From Lactobacillus colini (GTDB taxonomy: Bacteria > Bacillota > Bacilli > Lactobacillales > Lactobacillaceae), in assembly GCF_017874575.1 (NCBI RefSeq), contig NZ_JAGGLU010000009.1:1-64000 (forward strand): a DNA stretch of 64,000 bases. The letters are read 5' to 3'. Position 1 is the stretch's first letter; every line of letters begins with the position of its first letter. Positions 1 through 9,555 of the stretch are shown here, in pieces. The translations under genes and the position numbers were made by a program. Under the pieces are notes generated by a model, which saw nothing but the letters and a program-made list of their open reading frames with translations, ran no database searches and was not told the origin of the DNA.

Positions 1-96
1 AAACACCTGTTCCCATGCCGAACACAGAAGTTAAGCTTCTTAACGCCGAAAGTAGTTGGTGGGAAACTGCCTGCGAGGTTAGGTAGTCGCCGTGCT
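1..96 (+). rRNA. rrf: 5S ribosomal RNA, 3' part
   Basis: The window opens inside a 5S rRNA: the conserved CCATGCCGAACACAGAAG segment, the AGTAGTTGGTGGGAAACTGCC segment and the closing GTCGCCGTGC are all present. About 20 bases of the 5' end lie outside the window. No tRNA follows directly, so this is the end of an rRNA operon. The 3' end is set to within a few bases. Confidence 0.95.
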
Positions 97-102
97 AAAT
101 AG

Positions 103-131
103 GAGAGAGGACAAATGTCCTCTCTTTTTTT
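103..131 (+). terminator. rRNA operon terminator
   Basis: A perfect 10-bp stem (AGAGAGGACA / TGTCCTCTCT) with a 2-base loop runs into eight or more T residues just after the 5S rRNA. Confidence 0.9.
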
Positions 132-153
132 ATAAAATTTTATTTGCATATTG

Positions 154-185
154 AAAAATCCCTACCTTTGTTAGTAGGGATTTTT
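154..185 (-). terminator. Terminator of the permease gene
   Basis: A 12-bp stem (AAAAATCCCTAC / GTAGGGATTTTT) lies between the 5S rRNA and the permease stop codon. It has T tracts in both directions and probably insulates both units. Confidence 0.85.
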
Positions 186-190
186 AATAG

Positions 191-1564
191 CTATTTATTT
201 TCTCTAACGAACTTCGTTATGCAAATTAATAATACGAAGATGACTAATGCACTAATCATTGGGATACGATACTTTTCAAATATGAGTAATATTACTATCA
301 TAGCACCAAAGAAAAGCAAATCTAGTATATCCAAAATCGGATATAAAGGCATTTTGTACTTAGGAAGTTCACTAGTGGGAGTAACTTTTCTAAATTTCAT
401 GTGTGTCACTATCATGATTGACCAAATTATTAGAAACATACTCGTTGCAGTAGCAGAAATAAAATTAAAAGCATTTTGCATAATTAATGTTAATACCAAG
501 CCAATGGCAATCATGCATGTAGAGAAAATCAATGCATTTTGTGGTAGCTGGCGTCTGTTCAATTTACCAAATGTTTTGCTGAATTTGCTTTTACCATTAT
601 AGTTAATTGAAAATAGTAGACGTCCAGCACTGTAAATAAAACTGTTAGTTGAAGATACAGCTGCACTAATTACGACGAAATTAATAATTGAACCTGCGTT
701 TTTAATTCCTGTAGCTCCTAATGCCTGAACAAAAGGAGAACTGCTAGTAGAAACCTTCTCCCATGGAATTGCTAGTAGAATAGCGACGATGGCCAATACA
801 TAGAATAAAATAATTCTAATTGGTAATTGATTAATCGCTTTGACGATTGTCTTTTTCGGATTCTGAGCTTCCGCAGCCGTTAAGCCAATTAGCTCAACAC
901 CAATAAAGCTAAAGATAACCATTTGGAATCCAAGCAAGAATCCTTTAGAACCTCTGGCGAAAAATCCACCGTCAGTAATAAAATTACTCCATCCGATTAT
1001 ACCGTATTTAGTAGAATGACCTGTAAACATTAAATAGAAAATCATTATTACAAATGCGATAATAGTAATTATCTTAATGATTGCAAAGCTAAATTCCAAG
1101 TTTCCAAATACGCGGGCAGAAATTAGATTGATTCCTAGTAAAACTACAAATGTAATAGTACCAGGAAGCCAGGAAGGCGTATTAGGCCACCAATACTGAA
1201 AATAAATTCCTAGTGCGGTAGTTTCAGCCATGGCTAAGGTTAACCAACTGAACCAATATAAGTAACCTGTCACAAAGCCGATATTCTTACCTAAATATTG
1301 AGTAATAAAATCAATATAGGTAGTCTTATGCAGGTCTGAAAGAATCATTTCTCCTAACGCTCGCATCAAAAGAAACAAAAAAATTCCAACTAGAATATAA
1401 ATCAGGATAACAGATGGACCAGTTTGGTTGATGCTGCTTCCAACACCTAGGAAAAGCCCAGTACCAATTGTGCCTCCTAGGGCGATTAATTGTACATGTG
1501 TATTAGTCAAACTCCGCTTCATTTTATTTCCATTATTAGAGGAAGTAGAGTCTTGTTTTTTCAT
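191..1564 (-). CDS. Amino acid permease (APC family)
   Basis: This 457-aa integral membrane protein belongs to the amino acid-polyamine-organocation (APC) family. The N-terminus carries the typical LIALGGTIGTGLFLGVG segment of the first helix, and about 12 hydrophobic helices follow. Such proteins take up amino acids by proton symport across the cytoplasmic membrane. The substrate cannot be read from the sequence. The gene is monocistronic, with an AAGGAGAA ribosome-binding site directly before the ATG and a hairpin terminator after the stop. It is transcribed away from glmS. Confidence 0.88.
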   Translation of the reverse strand: MKKQDSTSSNNGNKMKRSLTNTHVQLIALGGTIGTGLFLGVGSSINQTGPSVILIYILVGIFLFLLMRALGEMILSDLHKTTYIDFITQYLGKNIGFVTGYLYWFSWLTLAMAETTALGIYFQYWWPNTPSWLPGTITFVVLLGINLISARVFGNLEFSFAIIKIITIIAFVIMIFYLMFTGHSTKYGIIGWSNFITDGGFFARGSKGFLLGFQMVIFSFIGVELIGLTAAEAQNPKKTIVKAINQLPIRIILFYVLAIVAILLAIPWEKVSTSSSPFVQALGATGIKNAGSIINFVVISAAVSSTNSFIYSAGRLLFSINYNGKSKFSKTFGKLNRRQLPQNALIFSTCMIAIGLVLTLIMQNAFNFISATATSMFLIIWSIMIVTHMKFRKVTPTSELPKYKMPLYPILDILDLLFFGAMIVILLIFEKYRIPMISALVIFVLLICITKFVRENK

Positions 1565-1730
1565 TCAATTCTCCTTTCTTAGGTTCTATAAAATTTTAAC
1601 ACATAATTGTACTACTTTTGAAAAAAGCTAAATTCTTTAATGTTTTTTTCTAAAATAACTTATTTTAAGATGGATTGTCATTTTCTAAGTTAATCATTAA
1701 TTAAAAATATACCAACTATAAAAAATATGC

Positions 1731-1759
1731 TTGACCAATTTAGAAAAAAAGTTTATGAT
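1731..1759 (+). promoter_or_regulatory. glmS promoter (TTGACC-17-TATGAT)
   Basis: TTGACC and TATGAT are separated by exactly 17 bp, and transcription should start near 1766. The NagR-like operators lie just downstream of this start. Confidence 0.7.
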
Positions 1760-1779
1760 TGCAGACGTAATAACAAATA

Positions 1780-1815
1780 TTAACTAGTCCATTTATTTAA
1801 ATTGAACTAGACCAA
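1780..1815 (+). promoter_or_regulatory. Pair of NagR/GntR-type operators before glmS
   Basis: Two half-related sites, TTAACTAGTCCA (1780-1791) and TTGAACTAGACCAA (1802-1815), sit between the promoter and the glmS start codon. The same pair occurs at the GntR-regulator gene at 52622. The motif resembles the GGTCTAG core known for NagR/YvoA-type regulators. The position downstream of the start point suggests repression by roadblock. The shared regulator is an inference. Confidence 0.65.
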
Positions 1816-1826
1816 AGGAGAAAAAT

Positions 1827-3638
1827 ATGTGTGGAATTGTTGGCGTTGTAGGTAAATCAGCCAGAGATATTATTTTAAATGGTTTAACTAATCTTGAATA
1901 TCGTGGATATGATTCAGCTGGTATTTACTTAAACGATTTAGAAGGTAATGAATATCTAACTAAAGCTGTTGGTCGTATTTCTAATTTAAAGGATAAGTTG
2001 ACTCCTGATGAACAAGGATTAGTTGGTATTGGACACACTCGTTGGGCTACTCATGGGCAACCAACTGTTGATAATGCCCATCCTCATTTTGACGAAACTA
2101 AGCGTTTTTACTTAGTTCATAATGGTGTAATTGAAAACTACTTAGAATTAAAAGAAAAATACTTACAAGGTGTGAAGTTTCATTCAGATACTGATACAGA
2201 AGTTGTTGTGCAATTAATTAGTAAGATTGCTCGCGATAAGAATTTGGATGGATTTTCAGCATTTAAGGAAGCATTGAAGCTTGTAAAGGGCTCATATGCC
2301 TTCCTATTAATTGACAATACTAAGCCTGATCACGTTTATATTGCTAAGAACAAGTCACCTATGATGCTTGGATTGGGTGATGGCTTTAATATTATTGCTT
2401 CAGATGCTATTTCCGTTTTAGACCAAACTAAGACATTTGTTGACTTGCAAGATGGTGACGTTGGTGATATTACTAAGGATTCATTTATAATTGAAAACTT
2501 TGATGGTGAAAAGCAAGAGCGTGAGCCACATGTTTTAAATATTGATCCTAATGCTGCATCAAAAGGCACCTACGAATTCTACATGCTTAAAGAAATTGAT
2601 GAACAACCAGGTGTAATGCGTCACTTATCTCAAGATTATTTAGATGATGCTGGTCATCCAGTAGTAGACAAGAATATTGTAGACGCAATGTCTAAGGCAG
2701 ACCGTTTATATATTTTTGCTGCAGGAACAAGTTATCATGCAGGTCTTGTTGGTAAAGACTTATTTGAGACTCTTACTGGTATTCCAACTGAAGTTGGTTA
2801 TGCTAGCGAAGCCGGCTATCACTTCCCAATGATGAGTAAGAACCCATTCTTTATCTTCTTATCACAATCTGGTGAAACAGCAGATTCACGAGTAGTCTTG
2901 AAGGAAGCTAATAAGCGTGGTATTCCTTCACTTACTATGACTAATGTTGAAGGTTCAACCTTATCTCGTGAAGCTAGCTATACTATGCTTTTGAAGGCAG
3001 GTCCAGAAATAGCTGTTGCATCTACTAAGGCATACACTGCTCAAGTTGCTCTTCAGGCTATTTTGGCTAAGGCAATTGGTGAAAATTTAGCTAATCCAAA
3101 TGCTAAGAACTTTGCTTTAAAAGAAGAACTTGCTCTTGCTGCAGAAGGTATCCAACAAATTGTTGATGGTAAAGAGAAGATTAAGAAGCTTGCAGACGAA
3201 TACTTGATTCATTCACGTAATGCCTTTTACATTGGTCGTGGTATTGATCACGCTGTTGCCTTGGAAGGTGCTTTGAAGCTTAAGGAAGTTTCATACATTC
3301 AAACAGAAGGATTTGCGGCAGCTGAACTTAAGCATGGTACTATTTCACTTATTGAAGAAGGGACTCCGGTTATTGCTCTTATTAGTGACCCAATAACTGC
3401 TGATCTTACTCGTGGTAATATTCAAGAAGTTGCTTCTCGTGGTGCTAGCGTAATTACGATTGCAGCTAAGAAGTTAGCCAAATATGGTGATACCTTAGTC
3501 TTACCTAATATTGACTATTTACTATCACCTCTATTGACTGTTGTTCCAACTCAGCTCCTAGCTTACTATGCATCTAAGGATAAGGGATTAGATGTTGATA
3601 AGCCTCGTAACTTAGCTAAGAGTGTAACAGTTGAATAA
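1827..3638 (+). CDS. glmS: Glutamine--fructose-6-phosphate aminotransferase
   Basis: GlmS makes glucosamine-6-phosphate from fructose-6-phosphate and glutamine, the first step towards UDP-GlcNAc for the cell wall. The 603-aa length is normal. The N-terminal Ntn glutaminase begins MCGIVGVVG, with Cys2 as nucleophile, and includes HTRWATHG. Two SIS isomerase domains follow, with SQSGETADS near residue 350 and the C-terminus ends KSVTVE. No glmS ribozyme core is visible upstream; instead two NagR-like operators precede an AAAGGAG site. A terminator follows at 3663. Confidence 0.98.
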   Translation: MCGIVGVVGKSARDIILNGLTNLEYRGYDSAGIYLNDLEGNEYLTKAVGRISNLKDKLTPDEQGLVGIGHTRWATHGQPTVDNAHPHFDETKRFYLVHNGVIENYLELKEKYLQGVKFHSDTDTEVVVQLISKIARDKNLDGFSAFKEALKLVKGSYAFLLIDNTKPDHVYIAKNKSPMMLGLGDGFNIIASDAISVLDQTKTFVDLQDGDVGDITKDSFIIENFDGEKQEREPHVLNIDPNAASKGTYEFYMLKEIDEQPGVMRHLSQDYLDDAGHPVVDKNIVDAMSKADRLYIFAAGTSYHAGLVGKDLFETLTGIPTEVGYASEAGYHFPMMSKNPFFIFLSQSGETADSRVVLKEANKRGIPSLTMTNVEGSTLSREASYTMLLKAGPEIAVASTKAYTAQVALQAILAKAIGENLANPNAKNFALKEELALAAEGIQQIVDGKEKIKKLADEYLIHSRNAFYIGRGIDHAVALEGALKLKEVSYIQTEGFAAAELKHGTISLIEEGTPVIALISDPITADLTRGNIQEVASRGASVITIAAKKLAKYGDTLVLPNIDYLLSPLLTVVPTQLLAYYASKDKGLDVDKPRNLAKSVTVE

Positions 3639-3662
3639 ATGCTTATAAAGTTGATAATTAGA

Positions 3663-3690
3663 AGATAGGTACTATACCTATCTTTTTTTA
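3663..3690 (+). terminator. glmS terminator
   Basis: AGATAGGTA pairs with TACCTATCT and is followed by seven T residues. Confidence 0.85.
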
Positions 3691-3725
3691 TATAGCTGAT
3701 AAAGAGTATTTTTATGGAGAAGTAA

Positions 3726-5777
3726 ATGATTTTAACCGAAAGGCAAAAGGCTATCCTTTCCTTGTTTCTGACTAGTCAAGAGATTACTGTAGCTGAAATA
3801 GAACAACGCATTAATATTAGTCGACGTACTGTTTATCGTGAATTTAATGATTTACGCAATATTTTAAAAGAACAAAATGTAAACTTAATAAGTAAGAAAA
3901 ATAAATATTCTTTAATAGGAGATAAACAAGACCTAGCTGATTTACAATCCTTAATCCAGCAAACGCCTAGCCAAACCATGATGAGCGTTCAAGCACGTGA
4001 GAAGGCTATTGCTGTATTGTTATTGCTTAGTGATGAACCACAGAAAATAATAAGGTTTGCTTTGGATTTGAAAGTTAGTGAAGCTACTATTCAAAATGAC
4101 CTAGACGTTGTTAGCAAATTATTAGCTAATTACGGTGTTAAGTTGGTAAGGATGCCGGGAATTGGCGTAAATATTCAGATCGATGAATATCGTAGAAGGC
4201 AGATTTTGATCGGCATATTATTAAGTGAAATTAATGATTATGAATTTTTTCATTATTTAAATCATCAAGATAGTAAGAATAACAACTTCTTTTTAGAATT
4301 ATTTTCTAAAAAAGAACTTATCCAAGTTAGGAACTGGTTAGAAAGTACTATTTTTGATGTAATTCACTTAAATTCAGACCATCAAATTATTGATTTAATC
4401 TTGAGCTTTGTAGTTACATTAAAACGGATTGCTAGTGGTCATTTAATTAAAGACTTTAAGCAGGCAGCAGGATCGCTCAAGTATGAAGGATTAGTCTTTA
4501 AATTTATGGCGTTAGCAGCTGATACTAAAAAATTGCAAATTGAGCAAGCAGATGTAAATTACTTAGCCGAAAAGGTCATGATCTGTGATGGTAAACAGGT
4601 TAACATGCATTATGATAATGACAATGATTTAATAATTTCAATTAAGGTTAAAAGATTAGTCAAAGAAGTTTCAGAAAAGGTACATTGGAATTTTCAAAAG
4701 AATCCCTACTTTATTAAAAGGCTAAGTACGCATATTATTGGACTTTTAAGAAGAAGCGTCACTTCTTTACCTGATGCTAGGATTGAAACCTTAACTAGCT
4801 TGAGCCAACGCTTTAGTAAGCTGTATCGAGCAATATCAGAAGCTTGGCCGAAGATCTTTTTAGATGAGAAAATCAACAAGTCTGAATTGCAGCTACTATT
4901 ACTATATTTTGCCAATGAATATACTAATTCTAGGAATAATCATGATCTAAATGCGCTGGTTATTTGTGAAAATGGAATTGGAACTTCGGCAATTTTAAGA
5001 ACAAGATTAAGGCAAGAGCTACCAGAGATTAAGCAGATAAAAATTAGCAAAGTAGCAGATTTAAGTCGACTAAACTTGCAAGACTATGATTTGATTTTAT
5101 CTACTTTAGAGTTGAAGGGCTTTTCAAGAAAGTACCAATTAGTCAGTCCACTATTATTAAGTGATGAAATTTCTAAAATAAAAAACTATCTCAAAGATTA
5201 TGAACGAAAGTTTTCACTCAAGCCTACTCACCAGACAGATCATTTGCGGCAAGATGCAGTTAAAAAATTAGCAGAAATTTCAATTCAAGCTTTAACCTCT
5301 AGTGAATTGGTCAACGATATTAGAGTTCAAAGACTTACTAATAATTCATTAGATTTAATTTCAGTAGTGCAAGAGTGTGTAGCTAATACAGAGAATGTAA
5401 TTCGAAATCAAACTGAAGTTACTAAAAAAATATTACAGAGAATCCAACTGGCTCCTGTTGGAATACCTAATAGTCAACTAGCCCTACTACATACAAGTGA
5501 TAAGGAAATAAAGAAGTGTAGTTTTGTTATTTTTGATTTAGATAATCAACTATCTATGAAGGCGATGGACCATACTGAAATTTCAGTTAAGCGAATTCTA
5601 TTAATGCTTGGACCGGAAAAGCTATCAGAAACAGAGCAAAGCATCATGAGCATGATATCTAGCATGATTATTATGAACGATACTAACTTTAAGTTGTTTA
5701 CTAATGCTAGTCAAAATCAAATCAAGAATGCTATTGCGGACCAGTTTTTACAACAAATAAAAAGAAAATTTAAATAA
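3726..5777 (+). CDS. mtlR: Mannitol operon transcriptional activator, PRD/EIIB/EIIA type
   Basis: This 683-aa BglG/MtlR-family activator has an N-terminal winged HTH (residues 1-60, ISRRTVYREF), two PTS regulation domains, an EIIB-like domain and a C-terminal EIIA-like domain. The EIIB-like domain starts with VICENGIGTS, so its phosphorylatable Cys is kept; the EIIA-like domain has LALLHT with a His. In this family phosphorylation by HPr and EII proteins sets activity according to mannitol supply. The gene stands alone between two terminators, directly upstream of the mtlA promoter, which supports the assignment to mannitol. Confidence 0.9.
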   Translation: MILTERQKAILSLFLTSQEITVAEIEQRINISRRTVYREFNDLRNILKEQNVNLISKKNKYSLIGDKQDLADLQSLIQQTPSQTMMSVQAREKAIAVLLLLSDEPQKIIRFALDLKVSEATIQNDLDVVSKLLANYGVKLVRMPGIGVNIQIDEYRRRQILIGILLSEINDYEFFHYLNHQDSKNNNFFLELFSKKELIQVRNWLESTIFDVIHLNSDHQIIDLILSFVVTLKRIASGHLIKDFKQAAGSLKYEGLVFKFMALAADTKKLQIEQADVNYLAEKVMICDGKQVNMHYDNDNDLIISIKVKRLVKEVSEKVHWNFQKNPYFIKRLSTHIIGLLRRSVTSLPDARIETLTSLSQRFSKLYRAISEAWPKIFLDEKINKSELQLLLLYFANEYTNSRNNHDLNALVICENGIGTSAILRTRLRQELPEIKQIKISKVADLSRLNLQDYDLILSTLELKGFSRKYQLVSPLLLSDEISKIKNYLKDYERKFSLKPTHQTDHLRQDAVKKLAEISIQALTSSELVNDIRVQRLTNNSLDLISVVQECVANTENVIRNQTEVTKKILQRIQLAPVGIPNSQLALLHTSDKEIKKCSFVIFDLDNQLSMKAMDHTEISVKRILLMLGPEKLSETEQSIMSMISSMIIMNDTNFKLFTNASQNQIKNAIADQFLQQIKRKFK

Positions 5778-5794
5778 ACGTGAAATGATGAGCA

Positions 5795-5833
5795 AACTCT
5801 GACACTAACTTTTGTGCCAGAGTTCTATTTTTA
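5795..5833 (+). terminator. mtlR terminator
   Basis: AACTCTGACAC pairs with GTGCCAGAGTT, followed by a T-rich run. It separates mtlR from the mtlAFD operon. Confidence 0.8.
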
Positions 5834-5838
5834 TTATG

Positions 5839-5867
5839 TTGTAAGCGCTTGCCTGACAAGCTATGAT
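5839..5867 (+). promoter_or_regulatory. mtlA promoter overlapped by a CcpA (cre) site
   Basis: TTGTAA and TATGAT are 17 bp apart. TGTAAGCGCTTGCC (5840-5853) matches the cre consensus TGWAANCGNTNWCA closely and overlaps the -35 box, so CcpA should repress the mannitol operon when preferred sugars are present. Confidence 0.75.
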
Positions 5868-5902
5868 GAATATGTAAGTTAAGAGAGAAGGGGAAAATAC
5901 TT

Positions 5903-7681
5903 ATGGTGCAATCGAAGAATAGCTCTTCATTAAAAGTGAAAGTTCAAAAGTTTGGGACTGCCTTATCTGGTATGATTATGCCTAATATTGGTGCCATTAT
6001 TGCCTGGGGTCTTACTGCGGCAATCTTTATGACACCAAATGGTTGGTTCCCAAATGCACAAATTAATAAATTAGTTCAGCCAATGTTAATCTACTTGTTG
6101 CCATTACTTATTGGGTATACAGGTGGACGAATGATCCATGAAGATCGTGGTGCGGTTATTGGTGCAATTGCTACTTTAGGTGTAATTGTTGGTACTAAGC
6201 AACCAATGTTCTTAGGTGCCATGATCATGGGACCACTCAGTGGTTGGCTACTTAAAAAGCTTGATGATGCATTTCAAGATAGGATTATATCTGGTTTTGA
6301 AATGATCTATAACAACTTTTCATTGGGTATTTTAGGCATGATCTTGGCCATCTTTGCCTACTTTGTAATTAACCCAATTATGATGTGGGGTAGTTACTGG
6401 GCAAGTGTTGGTGTTGATGCAATTATCCGCGTCCACTTATTGCCACTTGCTAATATCATTATTGAGCCTGCTAAGGTCTTATTCTTAAATAACGCAATTG
6501 GTAATGGTATCTTAGTTCCATTAGGTATCCAGCAAGCCTCAGAAGTAGGTAAGTCAGTTCTGTTCTTAATGGAATCTAACCCAGGACCAGGCTTAGGAAT
6601 TTTACTTGCCTTTATGTTGTTTGGTAAAGGAAGCTCCAAGTCTTCAGCTCCAGGTGCTGCAATTATTGAATTCTTTGGTGGGGTTCATGAAATTTACTTC
6701 CCATACGTTTTAATGAAGCCAGCTTTAATTATAGCTGCAATTTGTGGTGGTATTACTGGTACAGCACTCTTTACCATGTTTAATGGTGGATTAAAAGCTG
6801 CTGCTTCACCTGGTTCTATCTTAGCTATCTTACTTGTTTCAGCTAAGGGATCTTATTTAGGTAATATCATTGGTGTTGCTGGCGCTGCAGTTGTGTCATT
6901 CATTATAGCTGCAATTATTCTTAAGCGTGACAAGGGTGAAGGTGACCTAGCTGCCAAGCAAAAAGAAATGGAATCAATGAAGGCAGAATCTAAAGGTCAG
7001 CAGATGCCTAGCGAACAGACTGCTCAAGATTCAGTTAAGTCATATGCAGATATTAAGAAAGTTATCTTTGCTTGTGATGCTGGTATGGGTTCTTCAGCAA
7101 TGGGAGCATCGCTGCTTCGTGATAAATTTAAGAAGGCTGGTATTGACATTTCAGTAACTAATACCGCCGTTAGAAACTTAAAAGATGAACAAGGATTGTT
7201 AGTTGTAACTCAAGCCGAATTAGCAGACCGTGCTTTGCAAAAGACTCCAAATGCAATGCACGTATCTGTAGGTAACTTCTTAAATAGCCCTAAATATGAC
7301 ACAATTGTCGCTAACTTAAAAGCATTAACTCAAGTTAGTGATCGTCCAAAAGAAGCTAAAAAAGAAAAGACTGCTGGATCAATTGAGGGAATTGACTTTA
7401 ATAAGATCAAAGAAATTGACTTTATCCGTCATGACCAACATGTTGGATCAGCAACAATGGCTAGAAGCTTATTTGAAGATGGATTAAAGAAGGCTGGTAA
7501 ATCAGAGCCGGTTAAGGCATTGAAGATAAATGAATTAAGCGATGATGATGCTCGTTTAGTAATCGTAACTCCAGCAGCTAAGAAGAACTTAGTAGTGAGA
7601 TATAGTGATATTCAAGTTGTAGTTGTTGATGACTTACTTCAAGATAATAAGCTTCAAGAAATTATCAATAAATTAAATTAG
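5903..7681 (+). CDS. mtlA: PTS mannitol transporter EIICB with an extra degenerate EIIB domain
   Basis: MtlA imports mannitol and phosphorylates it to mannitol-1-phosphate. Residues 1-345 form the membrane EIIC domain. A linker leads to an EIIB domain with FACDAGMGSSAMGAS, active Cys391. A second, related stretch follows (residues about 500-592). Its FIRHDQHVGSATMARSL segment aligns with the active-site loop but has His510 where Cys should be. The 592-aa protein is therefore longer than a plain EIICB, and the EIIA is a separate protein (MtlF). The gene is first in the operon. Confidence 0.95.
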   Translation: MVQSKNSSSLKVKVQKFGTALSGMIMPNIGAIIAWGLTAAIFMTPNGWFPNAQINKLVQPMLIYLLPLLIGYTGGRMIHEDRGAVIGAIATLGVIVGTKQPMFLGAMIMGPLSGWLLKKLDDAFQDRIISGFEMIYNNFSLGILGMILAIFAYFVINPIMMWGSYWASVGVDAIIRVHLLPLANIIIEPAKVLFLNNAIGNGILVPLGIQQASEVGKSVLFLMESNPGPGLGILLAFMLFGKGSSKSSAPGAAIIEFFGGVHEIYFPYVLMKPALIIAAICGGITGTALFTMFNGGLKAAASPGSILAILLVSAKGSYLGNIIGVAGAAVVSFIIAAIILKRDKGEGDLAAKQKEMESMKAESKGQQMPSEQTAQDSVKSYADIKKVIFACDAGMGSSAMGASLLRDKFKKAGIDISVTNTAVRNLKDEQGLLVVTQAELADRALQKTPNAMHVSVGNFLNSPKYDTIVANLKALTQVSDRPKEAKKEKTAGSIEGIDFNKIKEIDFIRHDQHVGSATMARSLFEDGLKKAGKSEPVKALKINELSDDDARLVIVTPAAKKNLVVRYSDIQVVVVDDLLQDNKLQEIINKLN

Positions 7682-7697
7682 AGAGGTGATGAGAGAT

Positions 7698-8144
7698 ATG
7701 CAATTGGATTCAAAGATGATAAAGCTCAATCAAGACGTACCAACTAGAGATCAGGCAATTCGCATGGCCGGTCAACTCTTAGTTGATGGCGGCTGCGTTG
7801 AACCTGGCTATATTGATTCAATGATTGCCAGAAATAATGATGTTTCAACTTATATGGGTAACTTTATCGCTATTCCTCATGGAACAGATGAAGGCAAAAA
7901 ACATATCAAAAAGACAGGTATTTCAGTGGTACAGATTCCAATGGGAGTAGATTTTAGTAATCCAGATGATGATACAGAGCAATTGGTAACAGTTGTGTTC
8001 GGAATTGCTGGACTTAACAATGAACACTTAAATCTTTTATCACAAATTGCAATTTTTTGTAGCGATGTTTCAAATGTAGCTAAACTTGCAGATGCGCAAA
8101 CACCTGAAGAAGTAATTGATTTATTGAAAGAGGTAGGAAAGTAA
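7698..8144 (+). CDS. mtlF: PTS mannitol transporter EIIA
   Basis: This 148-aa EIIA protein passes phosphate from HPr to the MtlA EIIB domain. The phosphorylated His is in [16 protein letters not shown] near residue 60. I place the start at the ATG at 7698, because GAGAGGTGAT (7681-7690) is a good ribosome-binding site at the right distance; the upstream in-frame GTG at 7686 lies inside that site. The gene follows mtlA by 16 bp and precedes mtlD by one base, so the three are co-transcribed. Confidence 0.95.
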   Translation: MQLDSKMIKLNQDVPTRDQAIRMAGQLLVDGGCVEPGYIDSMIARNNDVSTYMGNFIAIPHGTDEGKKHIKKTGISVVQIPMGVDFSNPDDDTEQLVTVVFGIAGLNNEHLNLLSQIAIFCSDVSNVAKLADAQTPEEVIDLLKEVGK

Positions 8145-8145
8145 A

Positions 8146-9315
8146 ATGAGAGCAGTACATTTTGGTGCAGGTAATATTGGTCGTGGATTTATTGGTGAAA
8201 CTTTAGCTGATAATGGCTTTGGAATTGACTTTGTCGATGTTAATGAAACAATTATCGACGAATTAAATAAACGTGGTGAATATGATATTGAGCTTGCTGC
8301 ACCTGGCAAGAAGAGAATTCATGTTTCTAATGTCGATGGCATTAATAATGCCAAGAACCCTGAGAAGGTAGTTGAAGCAATTAAGACTACTGACATGGTT
8401 ACAACTGCTATTGGACCAAAGATTTTGGACATTATTGCACCATTAATTGCTCAAGGCTTAACTGAAAGAATTAAGTCAGGTAACACTAAGCCGCTAGATG
8501 TTATTGCATGTGAGAACATGATTGGTGGATCACAACACTTAAAAGAAGAAGTTTATAAGCACTTAGATGATGAAGTAAAGCCTGAAATTGATAAGTATAT
8601 TGGCTTTCCTAATGCAGCTGTAGATAGAATTGTACCAATCCAGAATAATGAAGATCCATTATTTGTTTCTGTTGAAGACTTTAAAGAATGGGTTATTGAC
8701 GAAAGTCAGATGAAGAATAAGGATATTAAGCTCAAGGGTGTTGACTATGCTCCAGACCTTGAACCTTATATCGAAAGAAAACTATTCTCTGTTAATACTG
8801 GACATGCAACTGTTGCTTACACTGGTAAGAGTTTAGGATATTCAACTATTGGGGATGCAATTAAGGATCCATTTGTATTAAAACAAGTTAAGCGTGTACT
8901 TAGTGAAACTCGTTCATTGTTGTTTAATAAATGGAACAAGGAATTTACTGAAGAAAGTCTAGAAGAGTATCACAACAAGATCTTAAGCAGATTCCAAAAC
9001 CCATATATCTCAGATGATATTGCGCGTGTTGGTAGAACTCCAATCCGTAAGTTAGGCTACAATGAAAGATTTATTCGCCCAATTCGTGAATTAAAAGACC
9101 GCAATCTAAGCTATGATGCCTTAATGGAAACAGTGGGCAGAATCTATCATTTTGATGAGCCTAACGATAAGGAAAGCGTTAAATTAATGCAAATGCTTAA
9201 GGATGAAGATTTAAGAAATGTAATTGTTGAAACTACAGGTCTTAAGGACGATCCTGAGCTTGTCAATGAAATTGAAAAGTCATACCAAGCTGCTGAAGAA
9301 GATAAGAAGGCTTAA
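8146..9315 (+). CDS. mtlD: Mannitol-1-phosphate 5-dehydrogenase
   Basis: MtlD oxidises mannitol-1-phosphate to fructose-6-phosphate with NAD, feeding glycolysis. The 389-aa protein starts with a Rossmann segment, [16 protein letters not shown], and has the family motifs CENMIGGS and [11 protein letters not shown], and [11 protein letters not shown] around the catalytic region. Length is normal. Its start overlaps the mtlF stop region, with AAAGAGGTAGG as ribosome-binding site inside mtlF. It is the last gene of the mannitol operon. Confidence 0.97.
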   Translation: MRAVHFGAGNIGRGFIGETLADNGFGIDFVDVNETIIDELNKRGEYDIELAAPGKKRIHVSNVDGINNAKNPEKVVEAIKTTDMVTTAIGPKILDIIAPLIAQGLTERIKSGNTKPLDVIACENMIGGSQHLKEEVYKHLDDEVKPEIDKYIGFPNAAVDRIVPIQNNEDPLFVSVEDFKEWVIDESQMKNKDIKLKGVDYAPDLEPYIERKLFSVNTGHATVAYTGKSLGYSTIGDAIKDPFVLKQVKRVLSETRSLLFNKWNKEFTEESLEEYHNKILSRFQNPYISDDIARVGRTPIRKLGYNERFIRPIRELKDRNLSYDALMETVGRIYHFDEPNDKESVKLMQMLKDEDLRNVIVETTGLKDDPELVNEIEKSYQAAEEDKKA

Positions 9316-9328
9316 TTATTGAGTAAAA

Positions 9329-9370
9329 AGTATCATTATTGGTTTATTTCCAAAATGATGCTTTTTTTAT
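9329..9370 (+). terminator. mtl operon terminator
   Basis: AAGTATCATT and AATGATGCTT form a stem with a short loop, followed by seven T residues. Confidence 0.8.
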
Positions 9371-9476
9371 AAAGATTAACATTTATAAATGTGAATATTT
9401 TTTCAATATAAATAATATGTGATATTAAATTGCTTATTTTATAATATTTTTATTTGAGAAAAAATTAACAAATATC

Positions 9477-9505
9477 TTTACAGATGATTTTTTTAGTTAT
9501 ATACT
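9477..9505 (+). promoter_or_regulatory. adhE promoter (TTTACA-17-TATACT)
   Basis: TTTACA (9477-9482) and TATACT (9500-9505) are 17 bp apart. The remaining part of the 240-bp gap is very AT-rich and shows only a weak Rex-like dyad near 9390-9408. Confidence 0.65.
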
Positions 9506-9555
9506 TACTTTGATAAAAAAATCACAAGAAGATTACTTTGTAGGAGGCACACTCA

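Noticed and set aside
1565-1826. Possible glmS ribozyme in the glmS leader
   Set aside because: The leader after the promoter is only about 60 nt long, and no ribozyme core is visible. NagR-like operators are present instead.
9388-9412. Rex-like dyad before adhE (TGTGAA ... TTCAAT)
   Set aside because: The arms are separated by the wrong distance and the second arm matches poorly, so I do not list it as a site, although Rex control of adhE is common.
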